DNA from: Pseudoduganella plicata
GTDB taxonomy: Bacteria; Pseudomonadota; Gammaproteobacteria; Burkholderiales; Burkholderiaceae_D
NCBI RefSeq assembly: GCF_004421005.1
Contig: NZ_CP038026.1
Coordinates: 4,836,001 to 4,900,000 of the forward strand
Direction: 5' to 3'
DNA: 64,000 bases
The position numbers and the translations under genes are program-made. This document shows, in pieces, positions 35,522-45,154 of this stretch. Each line of letters starts with the position of its first letter. Positions within the stretch are counted from its first letter, which is position 1. Below the pieces are notes generated by a model. The model ran no database searches. It was not told the origin of the DNA and worked only from the letters and a program-made list of their open reading frames with translations.

Positions 35522-35542
35522 GGAAGCCGCCTGTCGAAGTAG

Positions 35543-35899
35543 TTAGTCCGTCTGCCGTTGAAGAAGGGCGACCCCTTTTTCCACGTTCAGTGCCGTCTGC
35601 ACGCCGTGCAGCGTCAGTCCCAGTTCCACCAGCGTGATGGCGACGGCCGGCTGCATGCCGACCAGCACCGTGCGCGCATCGAGCACGCGCGCCATCGCCG
35701 CGGTGTTGCTGATCATGCGCCCGATGAACGAGTCGACGATGTCCAGCGCCGAGATGTCGATCAGCACGCCGCGGGCGCGGTCCTTGACGATGCGCCCCGT
35801 GAGGTCGTCCTGCAGCGTCATGGCCAGCCGGTCGTGCATGTCGACCTGGATGGTGACCAGGAGCAGGTCACCCATCTTCAGAATGGGAATGCGGTCCAT
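35543..35899 (-). CDS. rsbS: Stressosome scaffold protein RsbS (STAS domain)
   Basis: A 118-residue single STAS-domain protein. The conserved phosphorylatable Ser lies in LIDISALDIVDSFIGRM, the position of Ser59 in Bacillus RsbS. It would form the stressosome core with RsbR and sequester RsbT until phosphorylated. The gene lies seven bases after rsbR and 21 bases before rsbT. Confidence 0.92.
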   Translation of the reverse strand: MDRIPILKMGDLLLVTIQVDMHDRLAMTLQDDLTGRIVKDRARGVLIDISALDIVDSFIGRMISNTAAMARVLDARTVLVGMQPAVAITLVELGLTLHGVQTALNVEKGVALLQRQTD

Positions 35900-35906
35900 G
35901 GTAGTC

Positions 35907-36773
35907 TCAGGCGCCCGTGTCGGTGCGCGTCACGGTCGCACCCACGCGCTTGAGCGCGATCAGGAAGGCGTCGGCCAGCGTGGCCTTGGTGACCACGTCT
36001 TCCAGGTTCACGCCCAGGTGCACGATGGTCTGCGCGATCTGTGGGCGGATGCCGCTGATGATGCAGTCGGCGCCCATCAGGCGCGCCGCAGCCACGGTTT
36101 TCAGCAAGTGCTGGGCCACCAGCGTATCGACGGTCGGTACGCCCGTGATATCGATGATGGCGATGGAGGCGCCGGTCTCGATGATCTTGTTCAGCAGGTT
36201 CTCCATGACGACCTGCGTGCGCGCGCTGTCGAGCGTGCCGATCAGGGGCAGCGCCAGCACGTCCTTCCACAGCTGTACCACGGGCGTGGACAGCTCCAGC
36301 AGTTCCTGCTGCTGGCGCAGGATGACGTTCTCGCGGCTTTTTTGGTATTCCTCCACGGTGTACAGGCCCATGCGGTCGAACAGCGTGCCCGTATCGGCCA
36401 TCTCGGCCGCCAGCACGGCCGGTTCCGCCGCCAACGCCGTCCGCATCAGGTCGAACACGGGTTCTTTCAGCGCAAAGATGAATTGCGCCGTTTCCGTTGG
36501 CGAGAAGCCCTGGCGCACGCGCGCGGCCGACATCTCGGCAAGCTGTGCGCGCACTTCGGAAAACGCGCTGCTGTCGAAGTCGTAGCTCTGGGCTTTCTCG
36601 ATCGCCTTGATGACCTGTGGAATGAAGCGGCCCGCGTGCTGGCGGATATCCGCCTCGGCAGCCTTGTCGCGCCGTACCATGCGGGACAGCATACCGCTCA
36701 GCCAACCTTCCAGCAGGGCGTCCTGGTTGTCGTTGAGGATTCTGGCCAGGTGGCCCGTCGTTGCCATGCTCAT
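35907..36773 (-). CDS. rsbR: Stressosome sensor RsbR (N-terminal sensor plus STAS domain)
   Basis: A 288-residue protein. Residues about 1-150 form a helical sensor domain that is unlike PAS and may be globin-like, as in Bacillus RsbR. Residues about 160-285 are a STAS domain with IIDITGVPTVDTLVAQHL, whose Thr corresponds to Thr171, and GIRPQIAQTIVHLG, whose Thr corresponds to Thr205. The ATG at 36773 has GGAGACCGC upstream. It is the first gene of the six-gene operon. The signal sensed is unknown; there is no obvious heme-binding motif. Confidence 0.9.
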   Translation of the reverse strand: MSMATTGHLARILNDNQDALLEGWLSGMLSRMVRRDKAAEADIRQHAGRFIPQVIKAIEKAQSYDFDSSAFSEVRAQLAEMSAARVRQGFSPTETAQFIFALKEPVFDLMRTALAAEPAVLAAEMADTGTLFDRMGLYTVEEYQKSRENVILRQQQELLELSTPVVQLWKDVLALPLIGTLDSARTQVVMENLLNKIIETGASIAIIDITGVPTVDTLVAQHLLKTVAAARLMGADCIISGIRPQIAQTIVHLGVNLEDVVTKATLADAFLIALKRVGATVTRTDTGA

Positions 36774-36919
36774 GCGGTCTCCGTAGAGGGAAAAGTTTTT
36801 CGGTAAACAATCAAGTGTAGCAGGTCGGCGTCGTACCAACGAAACGTTTGGAAAGATTTCCTTCGAGTAAATAGGTAGTACTGCTTTGGTAACGCTGTTC
36901 CGCCATCATCCACACCGCG

Positions 36920-38707
36920 TCAGCCGGCAGGAAAAAACAGCTTCCGGTGCAGCGCCGCCAGCGCGTCCGGATCGAACTTGGGCTGGCGGTCGTACGTCAG
37001 CAGACCGTTCTGCTCGTGCTCCACGTCGATCAGCTGGGTATAACAGATGCCGGCCAGCGCGGTCAGGCCGGCGATGCCCTCCATCAGGTCGCGGTAGCGC
37101 AGCCACAGTTCATCCGTCGTGCGGGCGTTGCCGTAGTAGTCGAACAGGCGGTCGCGCTCGGCTTCCGGCACGCCGGCCGGCTGCATCAGGAAGCCGCCCA
37201 CTTCGCTCAGCACGATGGGCTGGCCGCGGTAGCTGCCGCCGGGCAGGAACAGCGGCTTGTCCTTGTACCACCCCTTGTCCGGCGGCTGGCCCGTGCGCTG
37301 CGTATCGGCGTAGCGCGCCACCAGTTTCTCGGCCGGCTGCGAATAGTCGTGGATCGAGCAGACGTCGGTGAGGTTGGTGTGCTCCCAGCCGTCGTTGTCG
37401 ATGACGTCGCGGGTGGGGTCGATGCGGCGCGTGCGCATCACCAGCCGCTCCAGGAACGCCTGCTGGCTGGCGTGGCGCCGCAGGGCGGGGAAGCCGAAAC
37501 TTTCCACCACGGGCACCCACGCCACGATGGACGGGTGGTTCAGGTCGCGCGCAACGGCTCGCTCCCATTCGGCCAGCAGCGCTTCCTCCGCCTCGAGCGA
37601 CCAGTTGCGCGCGTTCGGCATCTCTTCCCAGACCAGCAGGCCAAGCCGGTCGCACCAGTACAGCCACCGTTCCGCCTCGATCTTCTGGTGCTTGCGCACG
37701 GCGTTGAAGCCGAGACGTTTGATCCATTCCACGTCCGCCCGCAGCGCGTCGTCCGACGGCGCCGCCAGCAGCGTATCGGGCCAGTAGCCCTGGTCCAGCA
37801 CCATCAGCAGGAACGTCTTCTGGCCGTTCAGGTGGAAGTGGGCGTCGCGCGCGACGAAGCTGCGCAGGCCCGCGTACGACTGCACGGTGTCCAGCGTCAC
37901 GCCGTCCCGCACGAGGCGCAGCCGCAGGCCGTACAGGTGCGGGTCGGTGGTGGACCATGGCCGTGCGCCGTCCAGCTGCACGCGCAGGCCCGCGCTGGCG
38001 CGCGCGGCATCGGCGCTGGCGCTGGCAACGACGGGCGCGTCGTCGTCCAGCGACGCCAGCACGTCCAGTTCCACCGTCCAGCCGCCGGCCGGCGCATGCA
38101 GCCGCACGTCCAGCGCCAGCGCGCCACCCTGATCGGCGGTAACGAGGCGCATGGCGTCGAGCCGCATGGCCGGCACGGGCTCCAGCCATACGCTCTGCCA
38201 GATGCCCGTCGTGCAGTAATAATAGATGCGCACGGGTTTGCCGGACGAGGACTGCTTGCCACGCGGCTGGCACGGGTCCTGGCGGTCTTCGACGCGCAAG
38301 GTCAGGCGGTTGCCGCCCGCCTGCAGGAACGGCGCGATGTTGAACGAAAACGGCACGTGGCCGCCCCGGTTGCGGCCCACCAGCCGGCCGTTGATCCACA
38401 CTTCCGTGACGTAGTCGACGGCGCCGAAGTGCAGCAGGATGTCCTGCTCGCGCCACCGCTCCGGCACCGTGAACGACCGGCTGTACCAGACGATTTCATG
38501 GATGTCCTTCGTGCCGATGCCGGAGCGTTCGCTCTGGTAGGGAAACGGCACGGCGATGGACAGCGGCAGCGGCCGGCCATCGTGCCAGCCTTCGGCGCGG
38601 CCGATGTCGGCGTCGTCGAACGCGAATTCCCAGGTGCCGTCAAGACTCAGCCATTCCGGACGGCGCCACTGGGGACGGGGGTGCAGGTCGGTGTCGGTGG
38701 AGTTCAT
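36920..38707 (-). CDS. Glycoside hydrolase family 2 protein (beta-glucuronidase/galactosidase-like)
   Basis: A 595-residue protein with a GH2 sugar-binding jelly roll (WLSLDGTWEFAFDD, RSFTVPERW, DYVTEVWINGRLVG), an immunoglobulin-like middle domain and a TIM barrel. The expected nucleophile is in PIVLSEVGGF. The acid/base Glu is in VAWVPVVESFG, where most GH2 enzymes have an Asn just before the Glu (NE); here the residue is Val. No signal peptide is seen, so the enzyme should be cytoplasmic. It stands alone. Substrate is not predictable; the altered site makes even activity uncertain. Confidence 0.85.
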   Translation of the reverse strand: MNSTDTDLHPRPQWRRPEWLSLDGTWEFAFDDADIGRAEGWHDGRPLPLSIAVPFPYQSERSGIGTKDIHEIVWYSRSFTVPERWREQDILLHFGAVDYVTEVWINGRLVGRNRGGHVPFSFNIAPFLQAGGNRLTLRVEDRQDPCQPRGKQSSSGKPVRIYYYCTTGIWQSVWLEPVPAMRLDAMRLVTADQGGALALDVRLHAPAGGWTVELDVLASLDDDAPVVASASADAARASAGLRVQLDGARPWSTTDPHLYGLRLRLVRDGVTLDTVQSYAGLRSFVARDAHFHLNGQKTFLLMVLDQGYWPDTLLAAPSDDALRADVEWIKRLGFNAVRKHQKIEAERWLYWCDRLGLLVWEEMPNARNWSLEAEEALLAEWERAVARDLNHPSIVAWVPVVESFGFPALRRHASQQAFLERLVMRTRRIDPTRDVIDNDGWEHTNLTDVCSIHDYSQPAEKLVARYADTQRTGQPPDKGWYKDKPLFLPGGSYRGQPIVLSEVGGFLMQPAGVPEAERDRLFDYYGNARTTDELWLRYRDLMEGIAGLTALAGICYTQLIDVEHEQNGLLTYDRQPKFDPDALAALHRKLFFPAG

Positions 38708-38826
38708 GGCCGCAGTGTAGCGAAGGTTGCGGTTGGCTGTAGCAACGGTGCGCAGGCCGCGGCAATGTGGAGCGATCGCCGCGTGTTGGTAAAATGTAAC
38801 TTTTAGCCGTATTGCCGAGGTAAGCC

Positions 38827-39285
38827 ATGATAAAAACCCTGATGTCGACTGTCCTGCTGGGCGCCGCCGGCGCCGCCGTGGCGTTCTCCGGCACGGTTAA
38901 GATGGCGCGGCATGACGGCGCCGTTACCCGTACGCTGTCGGTGAGCAACTGGCAGGTCGACAACCGGGGCGTGCCGTCATTCGACTTCCGCTTCCGCCAG
39001 AGCGGTGGCGGCTGCGACTACCAGCGCAGCGGCCATGCCGTCGCAGGCTTTGAGGAAGGCGACGGCAAGGCGGAACTGGAAATCTACAGCGGGCAGGACG
39101 AACAGGGCAGGGAGACGGCACCGCTGATGATCCTGTACGCGTACGACAGCACCGTCATCTTCAGCACACCCGTGCGGCAGAACCGGGCCTTCTGGATGTC
39201 GTTCCAGGATGAGCGGATGCGCCGGTCGGTGCCGAAGCAATGCGGCTACACGGAGCGCGGCTCGGCACTCATGTTCCGGAAATGA
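38827..39285 (+). CDS. Secreted hypothetical protein
   Basis: A 152-residue protein with a signal peptide (MIKTLMSTVLLGAAGAAVAFS) and a beta-rich mature part with two cysteines (GGGCDYQRS and PKQCGYTE) that could form a disulfide. I do not recognise a family. The ATG follows GAGGTAAGCC and the gene is divergent from the GH2 gene across 119 bp. Its stop overlaps the ATG of the next small gene by three bases, so the two are translated together. Confidence 0.75.
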   Translation: MIKTLMSTVLLGAAGAAVAFSGTVKMARHDGAVTRTLSVSNWQVDNRGVPSFDFRFRQSGGGCDYQRSGHAVAGFEEGDGKAELEIYSGQDEQGRETAPLMILYAYDSTVIFSTPVRQNRAFWMSFQDERMRRSVPKQCGYTERGSALMFRK

Positions 39286-39623
39286 GCGGCAGGCCGGCGC
39301 AGGCCGTTGCCGGTGTCCGGCTTGGGCCGAGGCGACGCGACGGCATCCTGGTCGTGCTACTGGCGACGTTGCTGTCGCTTCTGGTCGGCGTCGAGCGCCG
39401 CGTCGGCGATCACGAGCAGGGCGTCAGTTGGGAGCCGTTCGTCAAGCGGCGGCTTACGTTGCAATGGCGCTTCGAGAACCCGGCCTGGCGCGGCCTGGAA
39501 ATCGTGCCGCTGGCCGCCATGACCGCACCGCAGCGCGCCGCATTCGCCGAGTTCTGCCAGGTCCGCTTCGGCAGCGCCGATCCCGTGCAGTGCCATGCCA
39601 TCGTCAGTGCCCGCCACAACTGA
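39282..39623 (+). CDS. Hypothetical single-pass membrane protein
   Basis: A 113-residue protein with a basic N-terminus, one hydrophobic helix (GILVVLLATLLSLLVGVE, about 21-38) and a soluble C-terminal part of about 70 residues. No family is recognised. It begins inside the stop of the upstream secreted protein (ATGA), so the two probably work together, perhaps with the second protein anchored in the membrane. It is followed by an AT-rich spacer before vgrG. Confidence 0.65.
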   Translation: MSGRPAQAVAGVRLGPRRRDGILVVLLATLLSLLVGVERRVGDHEQGVSWEPFVKRRLTLQWRFENPAWRGLEIVPLAAMTAPQRAAFAEFCQVRFGSADPVQCHAIVSARHN

Positions 39624-39809
39624 CCGTTTCGCTCGGCCGAGTGGCAAGCCGGGCGCAGGGCAATATCTCCCGTCAGATGTCAGATCCCGGCAGGTCCAGC
39701 TGAGGAGTTACATTATTCCATTTTATCCGTGGAAAAATATGCCTTGCAAAGCAGCATGTTTTATAATGTAGAGTATTTATTTTTTATTATTGCTTGCCGG
39801 GAGAGCGGG

Positions 39810-42749
39810 ATGTCGGGTGCGGTTGATTTATTGGTCTCTACAGTCGTCGGCGCACTGGCAGGACATTTTACGCAGCACCAGCGCGTCATCAGGCTGACCA
39901 CGTCCAACGGCGTACAGTCGTTGTTGGCTGAAACCCTGCGCGGCGAAGAAACGATCGGCAGCGGATTCCGGTTCGAATTGTCCGCGCTGTCGCTGGACGC
40001 GGCGATTCCACTCAAGTCCCTGGTCGGCCAGCCCGTGCTCGTGGAACTGCTCACTGGCAGCGAGGCATTGCGCCCGTTCCATGGCCACGTTACCGCCGCG
40101 GAGCTGACGGGATCGAACGGCGGCTTTGCCCGTTACAGGCTCGTGATCGAACCATGGACAGCGTTCCTGCGCATCGGTCGCGACAGCCGTATATTCCAGG
40201 ATAAAAGCGTCATCGATATTCTCGAAGCGGTATTCAAGGGTTATGACGGCAAAGGCCGATTGGCGCCGGCCTGGCGCTTCGATCTGCAGGATCCGGAAGT
40301 TTATCCACGCCGCAGCATCACCACGCAATATCAGGAAAGCGACATGGCATTCGTCGAGCGCCTGATGAGTGAAGAAGGGCTGTTCTGTTTCTTTGAACAC
40401 GAAGGCAATCCGGGCAGCGCCGGCCTGGGCAAGCACACGCTCGTCATTGCCGATCACAATGATGCGTTCGCGGCAAATGCCCAGCCGGAAGTGCGCTTTA
40501 CGCAGCCGGGCGCCGTCATGCGCGAAGACAGCCTCGACCGATGGCGCATGCAGGCGGTATTGCAGACCAATGCCGTCGAACTGGCGAGCTGGGACTATCG
40601 CTCGCGCAGCCTGCGCGAGGTGGCCAGCGCCGCCAGCGGCAGCACGACGCTGACCAGCCGCGACCATCCCGGCGCCTACGCCTACCAGACGCGCAAGCAG
40701 GGCGAGCGGATCGCCGAGCGACAGCTGCAGGCACTGCAGGCCCGACAGAAAACCTTTATCGGCGCCGGCACGGTGCGCACCTTTGCGCCCGGTACCACGT
40801 TCACGCTGCTGGAGCACGGCAGCTACGACGGCGGCGACGATGCCCGCTTCACCATCGTGCGCGTGTGCCATATGGCCCACAACAACCTGAACGCGGACAC
40901 GGACGGCGCACTGACGCGCCTGTTGGGTCAGTGCCTGTTGCGCAAGACTAACCTTGCCGATCTGGCGTCGAGCCTGCATGCCGTCGGACGCGGTGCGGGC
41001 GAGCGGCCCGTCTATCGCAACCGCATCGACGCGATCCCGGCCGCCACCCCTTACCGCGGCAGCTGGCTGGACGAACGCGGTCATCTGCTGCATCCACGGC
41101 CACTCGTGCGCGGGCAACAGACGGCGATCGTCGTGGGCCCGGCCGGGTCGGTGATCCACACGGACCGCGACCATCGCATCAAGGTCCAGTTCCACTGGCA
41201 GCGCGGCAGTGCCAGCCACAGCCGGCTGGAGCATCCTGTGCCGGAAGGGCACACGGGCGCCCCGGCGGACGACCAGTCCGGCACATGGGTACGCGTCGCC
41301 ACGCCGCTTGCCCCCGTGGCCGGTGCCAATTGGGGCAGCAACGCGTTGCCGCGCGTAGGACAGGAAGTGCTGATCGACTTCCTCGAAGGGAATATCGATC
41401 GGCCCGTGGTGATCGGCACGCTGCATAACGGCGCCGGCCAGGCCGATGCGCAGAACAACGGCGTGGCACAGGGCACAGGCGCTGCGACCGGTAACGCCCC
41501 GGCATGGTTCCCGGGCGAGAGCGGCGCGCATGCGCATCCCGCGGCGCTGTCGGGAATCAAGAGCCAGGCCATGCAAAGCAGCCAGGACGGCACCGGCGCG
41601 TTCAGCCAGCTCGTGTTCGACGACAGCCCGAACGAGCCGAGGATCGCCCTGCAGCGCCATGCGAAACCGCATGAAGGAACGGCGGAACTGAACCTGGGAC
41701 ATTTGCGGCACCAGACGGACAATCAGCGGCTCGGTGCCGCCGGGTTCGGTGCCGAGCTGAAAACCGCCCACAGTGTCGCACTGCGTGCAGCGCGAGGGTT
41801 GCTTCTGTCCACTGAAGCCAGTAACGGTGGCAGCGGCCACCAGCTCGACTCAGGCGGCGCGCAGGCGCAGAACGAGTCCAGCGCGCGGCTGCAGCTGTCT
41901 TTGGCGGAAACGGCGCAGAAACACAATGCCCGCTTGCAGGGCGAAACGGAAGCCGCGAAACTGCCGGCGCTCGTGGGAATGCAGCACAGTGTCGAGGTGC
42001 TGCAGGCCACGGAAGCGGGGATGGGAGAAGGCGACACGGGCGGACAGGGGCAGGCAGCGATCCTTGCCGAGCCGCAGCTGCAACTGTCGGCCCCGGCCGG
42101 CATCGTGGCCGTCACGCCCGCCAGCGCGATCGTCGCGGCCCGCGCCACGAGCAGCCTGACGGCCGGGCAGGACATCAATATCGCTGCGCAGGCCGACTGG
42201 CACAGCGGTGTCAAAGACGGGATCAGCCTGTTCACCTACGGTAAAGCGGACGCGGCAGACAAGCCCAACAAGGAAACCGGCATCGCACTGCATGCCGCCA
42301 GCGGCAAGGTGAGCGTGCAAAGCCACGCCGACATGACGAAGCTCACGGCCGACAAGCTCATCACCGTCGCCAGCGTCGGCAAGAGCGTGACGGTGGCCGC
42401 GAAAGACCACGTGATGCTGACCGCCCAGGGCGCCTATATCAAGCTCGAGGGCGGCAACATCATGATCCATGGGCCGGGCACGATGTCGTTCAAGGCCAGT
42501 TCGAAAGAACTCGGCGGCCCGGCCAACGGCAGCTTCGATGCGCCGGAGCTGCCTTCGTCCAAGCCGCTGTTCGACGAACAGTTCGTACTGACCGACAAGC
42601 ATACCGGCGAGCCGATGGCGTATACCGCGTATCGCATCGAAGGGCCCGATGGCGTGATGGCGCATGGGGTGACCGACAAGCTCGGTCACACGGACCGGAT
42701 CAGTACGGGCTTCAAGCGTCAGGCGCTCAAATTGTTCCTCGACGACTGA
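39810..42749 (+). CDS. vgrG: Type VI secretion tip protein VgrG
   Basis: A 979-residue spike protein: N-terminal gp27/gp5-like domains (IRLTTSNGVQSLLAE, RSITTQYQESDMAFVERLMSEEGLF), an OB-fold region with WVRVATPLAPVAGANWGSNALPRVGQEV, and a C-terminal DUF2345/beta-helix extension (ITVASVGKSVTVAAKDHVML). A final stretch after about 900 (VLTDKHTGEPMAYTAYRIEGPDG) may dock the effector. Start at 39810 is chosen for GGGAGAGCGGG upstream; the frame extends upstream. No tssA-M genes are nearby, so this is an orphan VgrG cassette using a core apparatus elsewhere. The next gene is the likely cargo. Confidence 0.93.
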   Translation: MSGAVDLLVSTVVGALAGHFTQHQRVIRLTTSNGVQSLLAETLRGEETIGSGFRFELSALSLDAAIPLKSLVGQPVLVELLTGSEALRPFHGHVTAAELTGSNGGFARYRLVIEPWTAFLRIGRDSRIFQDKSVIDILEAVFKGYDGKGRLAPAWRFDLQDPEVYPRRSITTQYQESDMAFVERLMSEEGLFCFFEHEGNPGSAGLGKHTLVIADHNDAFAANAQPEVRFTQPGAVMREDSLDRWRMQAVLQTNAVELASWDYRSRSLREVASAASGSTTLTSRDHPGAYAYQTRKQGERIAERQLQALQARQKTFIGAGTVRTFAPGTTFTLLEHGSYDGGDDARFTIVRVCHMAHNNLNADTDGALTRLLGQCLLRKTNLADLASSLHAVGRGAGERPVYRNRIDAIPAATPYRGSWLDERGHLLHPRPLVRGQQTAIVVGPAGSVIHTDRDHRIKVQFHWQRGSASHSRLEHPVPEGHTGAPADDQSGTWVRVATPLAPVAGANWGSNALPRVGQEVLIDFLEGNIDRPVVIGTLHNGAGQADAQNNGVAQGTGAATGNAPAWFPGESGAHAHPAALSGIKSQAMQSSQDGTGAFSQLVFDDSPNEPRIALQRHAKPHEGTAELNLGHLRHQTDNQRLGAAGFGAELKTAHSVALRAARGLLLSTEASNGGSGHQLDSGGAQAQNESSARLQLSLAETAQKHNARLQGETEAAKLPALVGMQHSVEVLQATEAGMGEGDTGGQGQAAILAEPQLQLSAPAGIVAVTPASAIVAARATSSLTAGQDINIAAQADWHSGVKDGISLFTYGKADAADKPNKETGIALHAASGKVSVQSHADMTKLTADKLITVASVGKSVTVAAKDHVMLTAQGAYIKLEGGNIMIHGPGTMSFKASSKELGGPANGSFDAPELPSSKPLFDEQFVLTDKHTGEPMAYTAYRIEGPDGVMAHGVTDKLGHTDRISTGFKRQALKLFLDD

Positions 42750-42842
42750 GCAGCGATTTTCAAAGTGAGTCCGCAGACGACGCGGCCGGCGGTGCCGTCG
42801 CGTCGGCCAGTAGTGCGATAACAAGCAGGAAGAAATATTCAG

Positions 42843-45139
42843 ATGCCGAACGATACCACCACACCGCAACCCATCCAGGAAGGCGCCACGAACCCCGCCC
42901 GTGGCAGCAAGGTCGAAGCCCAGGCGGAACACGCGCCGATGCTGTTCCTGCGTCCGGAGACGGGCGAAATCATCGCCGTGCCGGTGCCAGAGGTGAACGA
43001 ACTCAACAAGGAAATCGGCGAATGGAACTCGCTGGTGGCTACGCTGCAGGACGCCAATGCGCAAGTCCAGTACTTCGAGGAGCAATACATCAAGCTGACG
43101 CTCGAGCCTGACCGGATGACGCCGGGCGCATTGGAAGAGGCCGAGAAAAACTGGGAATTCGCCCTCGACTGGCAGGAAGAGGTGGTCGACACGTGTCAAG
43201 CGAAAATCAAGTCGCTCGCCAAAATCGGCACCGCCGGAAAACAGCTCGTGGAACTCATTCCGCTGCCGACGGCTCCGTCCACCCAGACCTCGAACAAGCC
43301 TGCCGAATACAAGGACGGCAAATATTCGAAGGTAATGAAAGGCTCATGGGCAACGGGGAAGAAACGCACACCGTCCCGCGACTGGATCCGCCCGCCGCGC
43401 GGCAGTCTGGTCTATGTTCCGTCGGACAAGCTGAAACGCCATTGGCCCACATTCAAGGACGCCACCAAGACGAAGTGGAGCGACGTTATCGCGCGGGATG
43501 CGAGCGGCAAACGGACAATCAACAAGGAGAAGGCAGTCGCGTATGGCAAGGAAGCCGCCAAGTTCCAACTGAAGGACCTCGTCAAGCTGGAAGTCGATAT
43601 CGAGGGCTCGATCGGCAGCTGGGCCACCATGTGGAACTCGGATACGGCTAACAAATTCCACAAGGAAGGCAAGCTGACCGCAGGCCCCGTGACGGGCGAC
43701 ATCGAGCTCGACGCGGGCGCGCAGTTCATGCGTTACCTCTATGGCGCCAGCCTGAACGGCACGTTCGAACCGTTCAAAGGGAACGTCTCCTTCCGCGCGG
43801 AAGGTCATGCGGAAGTGGCTTTCGCCGAAGCGAAGGCAACTGCCGCGATCTATTTCCCGCGCAAGGAAGGCTGGATGTGGACGTTGCCGGCCGCGCTGGC
43901 TGATGAAAACGCTGCCGCCAAGGATATCGACCTGGGGGCGGTGCGCTTCATGGTACAGATCGACCTGAAGGGTTCGGTCGGCGCCAGCATTGCCGCCGAA
44001 GTCAGCCTCGGTATCGAAACGAAGACCGGGCAAATGCCCGCGCGGTCGGCAGAAGAACGAAGAAGAGGGGCAAGCGGCGCGCCCGTACCGTCATCGTCCA
44101 CGAGCTGGGCGACGAGAAGCAAATGCGCGTGGCCGGCGTCGATGCCGGTCTGAACGCTTTTGCCGGCCTGAAGGCGGATGCGGAGATCAAGGGAGCCATC
44201 GAGTGGCGTAACCCTGAAGACAAGAAAAAGGCTTTCGAAGCATTCGCCAACGTCGCCCCTGCCGTCGCCGGGCTCGCCGGTATCGGCGGCAATGCCAAGC
44301 TGACGGTGCAATACGTCGATGGCGTATTCAAGGTGCACGCCGACGCCGGCCTGTGCGTCGGCCTCGGCGCGGAAGGAAAGCTCTCGTTCGAGGTGAACGT
44401 CAAGCTGCTGCTCAAGTTCATCAAATGGCTGTTCTACCAGCTCTATCATGCGAACTTCAAACGGCTGGATTACATTCAGGAGTCGGCGTTCAACGCGGCG
44501 CGCGATCTGGCGTACCTCGCGATCAGCCTGGGAGAGTCTGTTGAAAAGCGGTTCGGGATGGCCGCCGATAAACTGACGGTGAAAGTTCGTGAAGTCAACG
44601 CCATGTTCGATGAAGCCGAGGAACGTCAACGTCTGGCGCAACGGATTCTTTCGGACCCGGAAGCGTTGCGCTACGCACCGCCCGAAACGAAAGGGATGTT
44701 GATTCACCAGCTCTGCAACGACGGCAATATCGACTGGGCAAAAAGCGGTTTTGGCCTCGGTGATAATTTCCTGCGAGACCAGAAACTCGCCATTCAATAC
44801 ATATTGCGGCGTTGGTCGCACACCCGTACCGACTGCAGGAACGTGATACAGCATATGACTGCGAATGGACGCAAAGGCAATTACGAGGAAAACATGGCGC
44901 GCTTGCAGAGGTTCTTCCGCGAAGAAGCGCCGTTCAACCGCGACTTGCCTGGAGTCGACAGCCGACATGGTGAGGATTTCGACGCGTGGTACAACCAACT
45001 TACCGCCATGCTCATGGACGAACCAACCCGCGGCTTTCCGATCATGCCAAGCGATTCCATCCAGTATGCAATGCAGCGCGACGCGGGGATGGATCACCCA
45101 CTCTTTGCATCGACTGGTGATCGAGCATTCTATGCGTGA
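42843..45139 (+). pseudogene. Putative T6SS effector, unrecognised family, frameshifted
   Basis: One base restored gives a protein of about 765 residues directly behind vgrG. The N-terminal part (about 40-130) is coiled-coil-like. A Gly/Ala-rich middle follows (AFANVAPAVAGLAGIGGNAKL) with amphipathic beta-like segments (FKVHADAGLCVGLGAEGKLSFEV) and a hydrophobic VKLLLKFIKWLFYQLY. The C-terminal 200 residues are soluble and helical. The frame changes between about 44030 and 44070, most simply by loss of a G in the run 44067-44070. I cannot name the toxin activity; the hydrophobic segments would suit a membrane-acting toxin. Confidence 0.7.
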
Positions 45140-45154
45140 TCCGACGGATCGCGC

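Noticed and set aside
44030..45139. Second half of the effector as a separate downstream gene starting at 44123
   Set aside because: The ATG at 44123 has no ribosome-binding site and the residues just upstream in the same frame (VIVHELGDEKQ) look like continuous protein.
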